From: CALGFH01 sp036003705
GTDB lineage: Bacteria; Actinomycetota; CALGFH01
Direction: 5' to 3'
NCBI GenBank assembly: GCA_036003705.1
Contig: DASYSE010000066.1
Span: forward strand, 1 to 64,000
Length of the DNA stretch: 64,000 nt
The notes under the pieces are model-generated. The model saw only the letters and a list, made by a program, of their open reading frames with translations, was not told the DNA's origin and did no database searches. The position numbers and the translations under genes were made by a program. Shown here in pieces: positions 52,364 to 60,244 of this stretch. The stretch's first letter is position 1. Each line of letters opens with the position of its first letter.

Positions 52364-52505
52364 CGGCGGTCCCCCGGAGAACTGGGTGCCCTGGGGGCTC
52401 GAGGGTGGTCCCCCGGTGAACTGGGGTGCCCTGGGGGCTCGAGGGTGGTCCCCCGGTGACTGGGGGGTCCGGGGGGCTCGAGGGTGGTCCCCCGGTGAAC
52501 TGGGG
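52345..52505. repeat. Four tandem 39/40-bp repeats at the helY start
   Basis: Units contain CTGGGGGCTCGAGGGTGGTC plus CCCCGGTGAACTGGGGTGC. The CTGGGGGCTC anchors lie at 52352, 52391, 52431 and 52470 (periods 39, 40, 39). The 40-nt step breaks the frame, so copies encode different peptides (GGPPSSPQG versus DHPRAPRAP). Confidence 0.92.
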
Positions 52506-52589
52506 TCGGCGGGATCCTCCATCATGGCGCTCATGCTGCCAGCCGGCAGCCCCCGGCGCTCGCCGGGCAGCTTCGGCGCTCGCCGGGGG

Positions 52590-53504
52590 CTACCGGCGGC
52601 CGGGGAAGCCGGGGGCGTCGTCGGCGGCCAGGACGGTGATCGCGGCCCGCCGGACCTCGAAGGTGGCGGGCAGGGTCCCGGCCGGCTCGCCGTCAGCGTA
52701 GACGGCCAGCGGCCGGTCGGCGTCCAGCTCGACCCGGCCCGCCCGGTGGACGCTGACCGCCGGGTGCTCGACGTGCCGGCCCGAGAACACCTTGGGGAAG
52801 GTCTTCAGGAACTCGAGCTTGCCGATGTCGTGGACGACGACCACGTCCAGCAGGCCGTCCTGGAGGCTGGCGGCCGGGGCGACGCGCATACCGCCGCCGT
52901 AGCTCGGCCCGTTGGCCACCGCCACCAGCCAGCCCCGGGGCCGGCTGGCCTGGCCGTCCAGGACCAGCTCGAAGCTGGCCCTGCGGCAGACGACCAGCTC
53001 GGCCAGGACGGCGCCGACGTAGCGGGGCCGGCCCTTGACCCACCCCAGTCGCTGGTTGGCGACCCGGTTGACCTCGGAGTCGAAGCCGGCCCCGGCGACG
53101 TTCAGGTAGGCCCGTCCGGCCACCGTTGCCAGGTCGGCCGGTCGCCGCTGCAGCCGCGGCAGCAGCCCGGCCGCGGCCAGCGGGTCGTCGGCGGGCAGGC
53201 CGAAGCTGCGGGCGGCGTCGTTGCCGCCCCCGATCGGGACCACCCCGAGGGCGGCCCGTGCCCCTGGGCCGGCGTCGGCCAGCCCGGCCGCGCACGCCCC
53301 CACGGTGCCGTCGCCCCCGACGGCCACCACCGCGTCGAACGCCGCCGCGGCCTCGCCGGCGGCCACCCGCCCATCCTCCAAGGACCTGGTCCGGTGCTGC
53401 TCGACCTCGACCCCGCCGTCGCGCAGCCGCGCCAGCACCGCCGGCACCAGCCGCCCGGCCCGCCCACCCCCAGCCGTGGGGTTGTGCACCATCAGCGCGC
53501 GCAC
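52590..53504 (-). CDS. Diacylglycerol/lipid kinase family protein
   Basis: 304 aa from GTG 53504 (VRALMVHNPTAGGGRAG). DAGK catalytic domain with the nucleotide loop VVAVGGDGTVGACAAGL and PIGGGNDAARSFGLPADDP, then GWVKGRPRYVGAVLAEL and the C-terminal sandwich with GGGMRVAPAASLQDGLLDVVVVHD. It is a cytoplasmic or membrane-associated kinase phosphorylating diacylglycerol or a related lipid. The frame is open further upstream to 53579, but that part is the hairpin element (copy B) and not family-like. It is between the Rv2091c-like gene and helY on the same strand. Confidence 0.88.
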   Translation of the reverse strand: MRALMVHNPTAGGGRAGRLVPAVLARLRDGGVEVEQHRTRSLEDGRVAAGEAAAAFDAVVAVGGDGTVGACAAGLADAGPGARAALGVVPIGGGNDAARSFGLPADDPLAAAGLLPRLQRRPADLATVAGRAYLNVAGAGFDSEVNRVANQRLGWVKGRPRYVGAVLAELVVCRRASFELVLDGQASRPRGWLVAVANGPSYGGGMRVAPAASLQDGLLDVVVVHDIGKLEFLKTFPKVFSGRHVEHPAVSVHRAGRVELDADRPLAVYADGEPAGTLPATFEVRRAAITVLAADDAPGFPGRR

Positions 53505-53542
53505 CTGCTCAGACCTTGTCCGGAGGCCGCCGGCCCGCAGCC

Positions 53543-53632
53543 CCCGATCGGTGTGGGGGGAGCTCCGGCTCCCCTCCACCGCCAGGCAGGCGCGCCGGGG
53601 CCGTGGCCAGGGCGGTCGGTCCGCTCACCGGG
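53543..53632 (-). repeat. Intercistronic hairpin element, copy B
   Basis: It is similar to 38284-38369. The hairpin GGGGAGC-CGGA-GCTCCCC (minus-strand reading) lies at 53557-53574; copy A has the same stem and the loop CGGG. Both copies start just after a gene stop with GGTGAG. Confidence 0.78.
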
Positions 53633-53633
53633 T

Positions 53634-54410
53634 CTAGTTCGGCGGCAGGATGTTGGTGGGGGTCGCGGCCGACTGGTAGCGGGCGCCGAAGGCCTGGGTG
53701 GACTCGCCGGGCATCTGCCTGGTCAGGTCGAGGTCGTAGCGGGCGTGCAGGCGGGCCAGGGTGCCGGCGGCGGCGTCCATCGCCCGCCCGGCCGTGGCGG
53801 CGGTCGCGCCACCCTGCTGGAGCAGCGCCTCGGCCGTCTTGCTCTTGGCCGGGGCCTCGCCGGCCTGCTGGTAGATGTTGGCGGCGTCCACGTACACGCC
53901 GAGGGCGGCGACGTAGGCGTCACGGACGCTCGACAGCATGGCCACCCGGCCGCCGACGGCGTTGGCCGGCTCGCCGTCGCCCCCGGCGTCGGCCGGGGGC
54001 TCGCCGACGGTGATCGACTCCACCTGACCCTGGATCTGGCCGAGCTTGGCCGACCAGCCGCTGGCCCGGACGGCCAGCTCCTTGGGCGTGAGGGTGCCCT
54101 TGGCGAGGTCCTGGGCGCTGGGGAATCCCGGCAGCTTCTTGGTGCCGGCGCCGAGGACCGACGGGAGCTGGTCGGTCTGGGTGCGCAGGGCGGCGGTGAA
54201 GCGGCGCAGGTCGTCGCGGGCCCAGCCCTCCTGGACCCGGTTGCCGGCGGCGATCAGGGTCCCGAGCAGGGCGATCACGGCCAGGGTGACCGGGAACGCG
54301 GGCGCCCGGTACCAGGGCAGGCGCCGCTCGATGGTCTGGATCCGCGGCCCGGTGGCCGGCCGCCGCACCGGCCGTCCCTGGCTGCGCTTGCTCTTCCCCT
54401 TGATCGCCAC
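53634..54410 (-). CDS. Hypothetical single-pass membrane protein (Rv2091c-position)
   Basis: 258 aa, ATG 54410 after a GGGTAACCAGGGTGGCG leader. The N-terminus is strongly basic (MAIKGKSKRSQGRPVRR), then one membrane helix (FPVTLAVIALLGTLIAAG) at about residues 38-57 and an outer helical domain of about 200 residues with DLRRFTAALRTQTDQL and VRDAYVAALGVYVDAANIYQ. No signal cleavage or lipobox is seen. In Mycobacterium the gene between helY and this side of the locus, Rv2091c, is also a membrane protein of similar size; orthology is inferred from position only. Function unknown. Confidence 0.7.
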   Translation of the reverse strand: MAIKGKSKRSQGRPVRRPATGPRIQTIERRLPWYRAPAFPVTLAVIALLGTLIAAGNRVQEGWARDDLRRFTAALRTQTDQLPSVLGAGTKKLPGFPSAQDLAKGTLTPKELAVRASGWSAKLGQIQGQVESITVGEPPADAGGDGEPANAVGGRVAMLSSVRDAYVAALGVYVDAANIYQQAGEAPAKSKTAEALLQQGGATAATAGRAMDAAAGTLARLHARYDLDLTRQMPGESTQAFGARYQSAATPTNILPPN

Positions 54411-54563
54411 CCTGGTTACCCCGCTCCCGCCGTGCTCGCCGTTGTCGGTCGGCCTCCGCGCCCGATCCGAGCAAGGGTACCGCCAGGTGCGCTTCCCCGG
54501 GCCGCGATGGCCGCGGAATTGTCTGCCCGGCCAGCGGCCGCGGTCAACGACACCCCCGGCAGG

Positions 54564-55370
54564 CTAGCCGACCAGCTGCTGGCGTCTGGCCCGGCGCGGC
54601 TCGATGATGTAGCGGGCCACGGCGGCGGCCGCGAAGTAGAAGAACCACATGGGCACGGCCATGGCGAACAGGCTGATCGGGTCCTGGCTGGGGGTGACCA
54701 CGGCCGCGACGACGATGATCACCGCCGCGGCCGGCCGCCAGGCCCGCAGCATGGCCGCCGACGACAGCACCCCCACCATCGACAGGAAGACCAGCACCAG
54801 GGGGAACTCGAAGGTGACCCCGAAGGCCAGGCCCATGAACAGCACGAAGCGAAGGTAGCGGTCGGCCTGGAAGAAGCTGGCGATGCCGCTGCCGCCCATG
54901 GTGACCAGGAAGCTGATCGCCTTGGGCAGGGTGTAGAACGCCAACGCCACCCCGGCGACGAACAGCAGCGTGCTGGCCAGCGCGAACGGGATCGCGAAGC
55001 GCTTCTCGCTCTGCTTGAGCCCTGGGGTGATGAACCGCCACAGCTGGTAGGCGAGAAACGGCATGGCCAGCAGCAGCCCGACGGTGAGGGAGACCCGGAC
55101 GCGGATGGAGAGCGGCTCCAGCGGGCTGAGGGCGGCCAGCCGGCAGCCGCCGTCCTCGGCAACGGTGCCGATGCGGACGTTGGCCGGCAGGGCGCAGTAG
55201 GAGCGGAGCAGGAACCGGATGACCGGCTCGTACAGGAACGCGAAGGCAACGGCGGCGGCGACCACCAGGGCGACGCAGCTCTTGAGCAGCCGGCTTCGCA
55301 GCTCTCCGATGTGCTCAAGGATCGACATCTCGCCCGACGGGTTGGCCCGTGGGCGGCGCGACAGTCGCAC
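54564..55370 (-). CDS. tatC: Sec-independent translocase subunit TatC
   Basis: 268 aa from GTG 55370. Six membrane helices. The family signature at the N-terminus is LEHIGELRSRLLKS, and FITPGLKQSEKRF, VTFEFPLVLVFLSMVG and VTPSQDPISLFAMAVPM are typical TatC blocks. It recognises twin-arginine signal peptides and forms the Tat translocon with TatA. tatA lies 27 nt upstream. The first loop (VRIGTVAEDGGCRLAAL) has two Cys-containing stretches also seen in other actinobacteria. Confidence 0.95.
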   Translation of the reverse strand: MRLSRRPRANPSGEMSILEHIGELRSRLLKSCVALVVAAAVAFAFLYEPVIRFLLRSYCALPANVRIGTVAEDGGCRLAALSPLEPLSIRVRVSLTVGLLLAMPFLAYQLWRFITPGLKQSEKRFAIPFALASTLLFVAGVALAFYTLPKAISFLVTMGGSGIASFFQADRYLRFVLFMGLAFGVTFEFPLVLVFLSMVGVLSSAAMLRAWRPAAAVIIVVAAVVTPSQDPISLFAMAVPMWFFYFAAAAVARYIIEPRRARRQQLVG

Positions 55371-55397
55371 GGTGGCTCCGGGGCGGATGGCGGGTGG

Positions 55398-55598
55398 TTA
55401 GGGGGTCGTGCCCCGCTCGCGCTCGTCGGCCGGCGCCGGCTTGCCGCTCTCGTCGTTGTCGGTGCGGGAACCCTCGGTGATGCCCTTCTTGAACTCCTTG
55501 ATGCCGAGGCCGACGTTGCGGCCCATGGCCGGCAGCCGGCTGGCACCGAACAGGACGACGATCACGACGATGACCCAGATCCACTCCGGCCCTGGCAT
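55398..55598 (-). CDS. tatA: Twin-arginine translocase subunit TatA
   Basis: 66 aa, ATG 55598 behind CGAAGGAGTCGAGCA. A short N-terminal membrane helix (WIWVIVVIVVLFGASRLP), the conserved FGASRLPAMGRNVGLGIKEFKKG hinge and amphipathic helix (given in two parts: LFGASRLPAMGRN and GLGIKEFKKG), and an acidic tail. It forms the pore of the Tat export system with TatC downstream. Confidence 0.95.
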   Translation of the reverse strand: MPGPEWIWVIVVIVVLFGASRLPAMGRNVGLGIKEFKKGITEGSRTDNDESGKPAPADERERGTTP

Positions 55599-55647
55599 TG
55601 CTCGACTCCTTCGCGTCGTGACCCGATGGCACACGCTCGGTCCGAGT

Positions 55648-55851
55648 CTACCGCTCCCCGGCCGCTCTGGCTCCCCGCTCCGACAGCCGGGCGGCGTGCT
55701 CGGCGGTCTCCTGGCTGGCGGTGCTCAGCTGGTCGAGGGCCGGGGTGAGCCGCTCCCCCAGCTGCTGCACCGACGCGGCGAGCGCCTTGAGGTTGGCCAC
55801 CATGCGCCAGACGGTGAAGGCGACGGTGATCAGCACGGCGAGCCAGAACAC
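55648..55851 (-). CDS. Small single-helix membrane protein (DUF948-like)
   Basis: 67 aa from GTG 55851. One N-terminal membrane helix (FWLAVLITVAFTVWRMV) followed by an amphipathic, coiled-coil-like segment (LKALAASVQQLGERLTPALDQLSTA). The frame is open further upstream (LPLWLAILLGVFW) but without a better start codon. It resembles DUF948-type proteins in layout only. It lies between tatA and a zinc-ribbon gene on the same strand. Confidence 0.55.
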   Translation of the reverse strand: MFWLAVLITVAFTVWRMVANLKALAASVQQLGERLTPALDQLSTASQETAEHAARLSERGARAAGER

Positions 55852-55935
55852 GCCGAGCAGGATGGCGAGCCAGAGCGGCAGCGTGACCTCCGGGCGGAGT
55901 GGGTGTCGGGGCCGAATGCTACCCGGTCGACCCGC

Positions 55936-56283
55936 TCAGCGGCACGCCGCCTCGAACCGGGCCCACCAGTCGGGCGACTCCAGCTCCAGGTGCAGGTCGA
56001 GCAGATCGTCCCAGGTGAGGCTCGGACCGGTGCGCGGCTCCAGGATCTCCCCTGGCGGGTCCCACGGCTGGGCCGGCACCCCGCCCGAGGTCAGCAGCCG
56101 CACCACCCGCTGGTCGGCCGGCTTGGTCACGGTCTGGTAGCACTCCGGGCAGACGAACGCGTAGAAGCTGTGCTCCGCTTCCCTGCACACCCGCAGCTCG
56201 ACGTCGGGCGGGGTCAGCTCGACCTCGCCGCAGCCCGGGCAGGTGGCTCGGATCCTCGTCGGCGGCATCGAATCGTGGCTCAT
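55936..56283 (-). CDS. Zinc-ribbon hypothetical protein
   Basis: 115 aa, ATG 56283. Two CxxC pairs, CPGCGEVEL (residue about 15) and CPECYQTV (about 45), form a probable zinc ribbon, with one further Cys near each end. The C-terminal half is acidic (TWDDLLDLHLELESPDWW). Proteins of this type are common in actinobacteria beside TatA/PafC and have no assigned function. The dispersed repeat copy B lies in the gap upstream. Confidence 0.7.
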   Translation of the reverse strand: MSHDSMPPTRIRATCPGCGEVELTPPDVELRVCREAEHSFYAFVCPECYQTVTKPADQRVVRLLTSGGVPAQPWDPPGEILEPRTGPSLTWDDLLDLHLELESPDWWARFEAACR

Positions 56284-56326
56284 GCCCCGGGGTATCGGCC
56301 CCGACCCCGGTTGGCTTGAGCCGCGA

Positions 56327-56447
56327 CGGAACACCGGCCAGGTATCCGGGTTTGAGGGATTTGCGTGGTCGCCGTTGGCGGCGCGCAAGCCCCGAGGGCT
56401 GCACGGATGGCTCGGCGGCTGGCGGCGGCGCCGGATCGATGGCCGCT
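56327..56447 (-). repeat. Dispersed about 120-nt element, copy B
   Basis: It is the homologue of 20159-20280, in inverse orientation in the window. It fills the space between pafC (stop at 56451) and the zinc-ribbon gene (start at 56283). In the plus-strand reading it encodes SGFEGFAWSPLAARK. Both copies abut a minus-strand stop that reads TAGAAC. Confidence 0.75.
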
Positions 56448-56450
56448 GTT

Positions 56451-57449
56451 CTAGGAGGCGTAGGCGGCCAGGGCGCCGCGGGTGGCGTCGGCGACGGCGT
56501 TGCGCAGCTCGGGCGGCGAAACCGGCTCGGCGTCGGGGGCCAGGCGCAGGACCAGCCGGACCAGCCAGGAGAGCTGGTGAGTGGCCAGCCGGACCCGCAG
56601 GCGGCCGTCGGGGCGGCGCTGGCTGGCGAGGATCGGGAAGTAGTCGGCCACCCACTCGACGGTGTGGCCGAGGTCCAGCTCGCATTGCAGGCCGCCGGCG
56701 AACAGCTCGAGGCCCGGCGGCTCGCCGTGGGCCGCCGGGTCGAAGCCGGCCGGGCGCTCGAACGGCTCGTCGGTCGGCCGCACCGAGACCACCCGGTCGA
56801 CGCGGAACAGCCGCTCCCCGACCGCCTTGTGGCACCAGCCGGACAGGTACCAGTGGCCGGAGGCGCTGAACACCATCCACGGGTCGACCTTGCGCCTGGT
56901 CAGCTCGCCGCGGGAGCCCGACCAGTACTCGATCTCGACCCGGCGGCCGCCGGCGGCGGCCCGGGCCAGCTCGCTGCGGTGGGTGGTCTCGGCCGGGTCG
57001 CCCTCCAGGTCGACCGAGACCTTGCCGGCCAGCTCATGGACGCGGTCCAGCTGGTCGGCGGGGAGCACCGCCTCCAGCTTGGCCAGGGCCCGGGCCAGGG
57101 CACCCTGCCCGGCCACCTCGGGCAGGGCGTCGAGGGCGCGGCCGGCCAGGTACAGGCCGGCCGCCTCCCGCCAGGTCAGCCGGGGGGCGCGGGCGAACCA
57201 GTCGGCGAAGCCGATGTGGACCTTGTCGCCGTCGACCCAGGCCTCCATCAGGTCGCCCGGGCCGTACGGCGGCACCCCGGTGACGTACAGCAGCTCCAGG
57301 TCGGCGATCAGCGTCTCCCTGGTCATGTCGAAGCGTTCGCAGACCTCGTCGACGGTCGCCCCCGGGTGGTCGAGCACCCACGGGACCAGCGCGAGCAGCC
57401 GCTGCAACCGCGCGGCGGCGCTGGTGTCGGGACTCCGTTGCGGACTCAC
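56451..57449 (-). CDS. pafC: WYL-domain regulator PafC
   Basis: 332 aa, start at 57449 overlapping the pafB stop by 4 nt. An N-terminal winged-helix region (LLALVPWVLDHPGATVDEVCERFDM) is followed by a WYL domain with RRVEIEYWSGSRGELTRRKVDPW and HWYLSGWCHKAVGERLFRVDRV, and a C-terminal WCX part. PafB and PafC form a heteromeric activator of the LexA-independent DNA-damage response in mycobacteria; WYL domains are thought to sense nucleic acids. The order pafB-pafC-tatA-tatC-helY supports the names. pafA and proteasome genes are not in this window. Confidence 0.9.
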   Translation of the reverse strand: MSPQRSPDTSAAARLQRLLALVPWVLDHPGATVDEVCERFDMTRETLIADLELLYVTGVPPYGPGDLMEAWVDGDKVHIGFADWFARAPRLTWREAAGLYLAGRALDALPEVAGQGALARALAKLEAVLPADQLDRVHELAGKVSVDLEGDPAETTHRSELARAAAGGRRVEIEYWSGSRGELTRRKVDPWMVFSASGHWYLSGWCHKAVGERLFRVDRVVSVRPTDEPFERPAGFDPAAHGEPPGLELFAGGLQCELDLGHTVEWVADYFPILASQRRPDGRLRVRLATHQLSWLVRLVLRLAPDAEPVSPPELRNAVADATRGALAAYAS

Positions 57450-58393
57450 GTCTCCACCACCGCCTGCAGGGCGGCCAGGCGGCGCTGCGCCTCTGCGCGC
57501 AGGTCGGCCGGCTCGACGATCTCCACGCTGTTGCCCAGGGCCCAGCCGAGCAGGCCGTCGCGGTCGCCGACGGGCAGGCGAAGGGTGACCAGGCCGTCGG
57601 GGCGGGGTGGCCCGGTCGGGACGGCCCCGCGCAGCTCGGCCAGCCGTGCCGCCGCCCTCGGTGCCCTGACCAACGCCATCGGCGCCCCCTCGGGCTCGCC
57701 GGCGGTCGGCAGCAGCTTGCCCGGGTCGAACCCGGCCGGGACCTCGAAGTCGGCGCCGCGGCTGGTGGGGCGGAGCTTGCGGATGTCGGACTCGATCCGG
57801 GACACGCGGAAGGACCGCAGCGCGTCCCGGTCGGCGTCGTGGCCGACCACATACCAGGTGCCACGCCGGTTGACCAGGGCGTAGGGGTCCAGTCGGCGCT
57901 CGGTGGCGGTCCTGCCGGGCGGGCGGTAGGTGAACACGATCCGCTTGCGGCCCGACACGGCCTCCAGCAGGCCGGCCAGCAGCGGGCTGGCCCCGTCCAG
58001 GTTGGCCCGGAGCGCGTCCGGCCCGGCGCCCGGGTCGAGGTCCAGCTTGGCCAGGCCGGCCACCGCCGCCGGGTCGCGGGTCGCCCCCGACCAGGCCCGC
58101 GCGGCCAGGGCCAGGGCCGCCCGCTCGTCGGGGGCCAGGTCAAGCTCGGGCATGCCGTAGGCCTCGGGGTCGATGAAATAGCCTTCCTCGCTGCCCCAGG
58201 CGTCGATCGGCGCCCGCTCGACCGGGACGCCGAGGCTGCGCAGCTCCTCCTTGTCCCGCTCGAACATGCGGCGCAGGCTCTCCCCGCTGGCCTCGTACCC
58301 CGGCACCAGCTCCGCCACCTGGTCCAGGGTGAGGGGCCTCCGGGTGTCCAGCAGCAGGGCGATCAGATTGACCAGCCGCTCCACCTTGCGCAT
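57446..58393 (-). CDS. pafB: WYL-domain regulator PafB
   Basis: 315 aa, ATG 58393. N-terminal HTH: VERLVNLIALLLDTRRPLTLDQV and SGESLRRMFERDKEELRSLGVPVE. The WYL domain reads RKRIVFTYRPPGRTATERRLDPY and GTWYVVGHDADRDALRSFRVSRI; a C-terminal WCX segment ends with GWALGNSVEIVEP. It is translationally coupled to pafC. Together they should activate repair genes after DNA damage. In mycobacteria pafA lies upstream of pafB; here the upstream neighbour is a divergent SufR-like gene. Confidence 0.9.
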   Translation of the reverse strand: MRKVERLVNLIALLLDTRRPLTLDQVAELVPGYEASGESLRRMFERDKEELRSLGVPVERAPIDAWGSEEGYFIDPEAYGMPELDLAPDERAALALAARAWSGATRDPAAVAGLAKLDLDPGAGPDALRANLDGASPLLAGLLEAVSGRKRIVFTYRPPGRTATERRLDPYALVNRRGTWYVVGHDADRDALRSFRVSRIESDIRKLRPTSRGADFEVPAGFDPGKLLPTAGEPEGAPMALVRAPRAAARLAELRGAVPTGPPRPDGLVTLRLPVGDRDGLLGWALGNSVEIVEPADLRAEAQRRLAALQAVVET

Positions 58394-58431
58394 GCCCCGA
58401 TGCTAGTGGAAACGCCCGCCGCCTGGGGGGG

Positions 58432-58454
58432 GTCGTTGCTCCGGTGGGAACGAC
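58432..58454. promoter_or_regulatory. Inverted repeat in the pafB / sufR-like divergent region
   Basis: GTCGTT-N11-AACGAC is a 6-bp dyad in the 78-nt gap, 18 nt upstream of the SufR-like start. It could be an autoregulatory operator; it does not match an operator I know. Confidence 0.4.
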
Positions 58455-58471
58455 GGCGCTAGCCTGGGCCG

Positions 58472-59140
58472 ATGAGCCAGCCAGCTGGAAGCGCGCCCAC
58501 CCGACGTGCGGTCCTCGACCTCCTCAAGCGCAACGGGCCGCAGACGGTCGCGCAGCTCGGGGCCGCCCTCGGCCTCTCCGGGGTGGCGGTGCGCCGGCAC
58601 CTGGAGACGCTGGAGCACGTCGGGCTGGTCCAGCAGACGACCCGGCCCCAGGCCCGCGGCCGTCCGGCCTACGTGTACGCGCTCACCGAGCTGGGTCACG
58701 ACCTGTTCCCCCGCAACTACCACCAGCTGGTCGGCCAGCTGCTGGAGGCCGCCACCAGCCAGCTCGGCCCCGAGGCGGTGGAGCTGCTGTTCGACCACCG
58801 GCAGCGGGAGCTGGCCGAGCTCCACGCCGGCCGCACCCAGGGCCGGCCCCTGCCCGAGCTGGCCAGCGCCCTGGCCGCGATCCAGGACGAGAACGGCTAC
58901 ATGGCCGACTGCTCCAGCATGCAGGACGGCCGCTGGCTGGTCAGCGAGCACAACTGCGCCATCGCCAGGGTGGCCGGCGCCTGGCCGACCGCCTGCGCCC
59001 ACGAGCTGGCCCTGTTCCGGCAGCTGGCCGGGCCGGGCGTCGACGTCGAGCGGGTCTCCCACATCCAGGCCGGTGACCCCGTCTGCGCCTATGTGCTGCG
59101 GGCGGCGGAGCGGGACGGCCAACCTCAGCCCGGGCCCTGA
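58472..59140 (+). CDS. SufR-like iron-sulfur cluster transcriptional regulator
   Basis: 222 aa, ATG 58472. N-terminal ArsR/DeoR-like winged helix (TRRAVLDLLKRNGPQTVAQL; LGLSGVAVRRHLETLEHVGLV). The C-terminal domain holds the Cys pattern of SufR: EHNCAIARVAGAW followed by TACAHE gives C-X12-C, and a third Cys lies in DPVCAYVL. These are the expected [4Fe-4S] ligands. SufR normally represses suf iron-sulfur assembly genes; none are adjacent, so it may be an orphan or regulate other targets. It is followed by the DUF3866 gene 6 nt later and is divergent from pafB. Confidence 0.83.
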   Translation: MSQPAGSAPTRRAVLDLLKRNGPQTVAQLGAALGLSGVAVRRHLETLEHVGLVQQTTRPQARGRPAYVYALTELGHDLFPRNYHQLVGQLLEAATSQLGPEAVELLFDHRQRELAELHAGRTQGRPLPELASALAAIQDENGYMADCSSMQDGRWLVSEHNCAIARVAGAWPTACAHELALFRQLAGPGVDVERVSHIQAGDPVCAYVLRAAERDGQPQPGP

Positions 59141-59146
59141 GCCGCG

Positions 59147-60244
59147 GTGGTCCGCATCCGCAACGGGCGGGTCATGGCGATCGGCGACCGCCGGCCGGGC
59201 GCGACCGAGCTGCGGGTCAAGATCGACGGCGAGGCCGCCGGGGCAACCGCGATCAACTACGACCAGGTCACGGGTCCGGTCGAGGTCGGCGACCTGGTGG
59301 TGCTGAACACCACCGCGGTCGAGCTCGGGCTCGGCACCGGCGGCTTCCACGTGGTCATGGCCCGGGTCGGCGGGCCGGTCGACGCCCCCGGTCCCGGCCA
59401 CGTCATCAAGGCCCGCTACACCCCGGCCCAGGTCAGGGTGCTGGCCGTCGAGGAGGAGGCCAGCCCCCACCGGGCCGCGGTCGCCGCCTGCACCGACCTC
59501 GGCGGCCTGCCGGTGGTCTGCGCCGAGCTGCACTCGATGGTGCCGGTGGTGGCGGCGGCCGCGAGGTCGGTGAGCGACCACCTGGTCGTCGCCTACGTCA
59601 TGACCGACGGAGGGGCGCTGCCGTTGGCGTTCTCACGGCTGGCCGCGCGGCTGCGCGCGGGGGGCCTGGTCGCCGGGATCGTCACCGCCGGCCAGGCGTT
59701 CGGCGGCGACCTGGAGGCGATCTCGCTGTACTCCGGCCTGGCCGCGGCCAAGGCGGTGCTCGGCGCCGACCTGGTCGTGGTCGCCCAGGGTCCTGGTGGG
59801 ATGGGCTCGGGCACCGCCTTCGGGTTCTCCGGCACCCAGGTCGCCGAGGCGGTCAACGCGACCGCCGCGCTCGGCGGCCGGCCGGTGGCCTGCCTGCGGC
59901 TGTCGGGCGCCGACCGGCGCCCGCGGCACCGCGGGGTCAGCCACCACAGCCTCACCGCCCTTGGCCGGCTGGCCCTTGCCAGCTCGACGGTGGCCGTGCC
60001 CGAGCTGGCCGACCCCGAGCTGCGCGCCCTGGTCGACCGCCAGCTCGCCGACGCCGGTGTCGCCGGCCGCCACGACCTGGTCAGGGTGGCCGCCCCCGAG
60101 CCGGCCAAGTTGCTGGCCGCCTGGGGCCTCGAGGTGACCTCGATGGGGCGGGGACCCGACCAGGACCCGCTGTTCTTCGCCGCCGCGGCCGCCGCCGGGA
60201 CCCTCGCCGGCCGCCTGGCCGCGGGCGGCCGAGCGGCCCGATGA
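59147..60244 (+). CDS. DUF3866 family protein
   Basis: 365 aa from GTG 59147. It has the DUF3866 pattern: VVRIRNGRVMAIGDRRPGATE at the start, GDLVVLNTTAVELGLGTGG, LHSMVPVVAAAARS, YVMTDGGALPLAFS, VTAGQAFGGDLEAIS and VVAQGPGGMGSGTAFGFSG. The family is found in actinobacteria and firmicutes near genes for DNA replication or proteasome-like functions and has no assigned activity. The N-terminal part looks like a beta barrel and the centre like a Rossmann-like domain. It overlaps the next gene by 4 nt (ATGA). Confidence 0.85.
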   Translation: MVRIRNGRVMAIGDRRPGATELRVKIDGEAAGATAINYDQVTGPVEVGDLVVLNTTAVELGLGTGGFHVVMARVGGPVDAPGPGHVIKARYTPAQVRVLAVEEEASPHRAAVAACTDLGGLPVVCAELHSMVPVVAAAARSVSDHLVVAYVMTDGGALPLAFSRLAARLRAGGLVAGIVTAGQAFGGDLEAISLYSGLAAAKAVLGADLVVVAQGPGGMGSGTAFGFSGTQVAEAVNATAALGGRPVACLRLSGADRRPRHRGVSHHSLTALGRLALASSTVAVPELADPELRALVDRQLADAGVAGRHDLVRVAAPEPAKLLAAWGLEVTSMGRGPDQDPLFFAAAAAAGTLAGRLAAGGRAAR

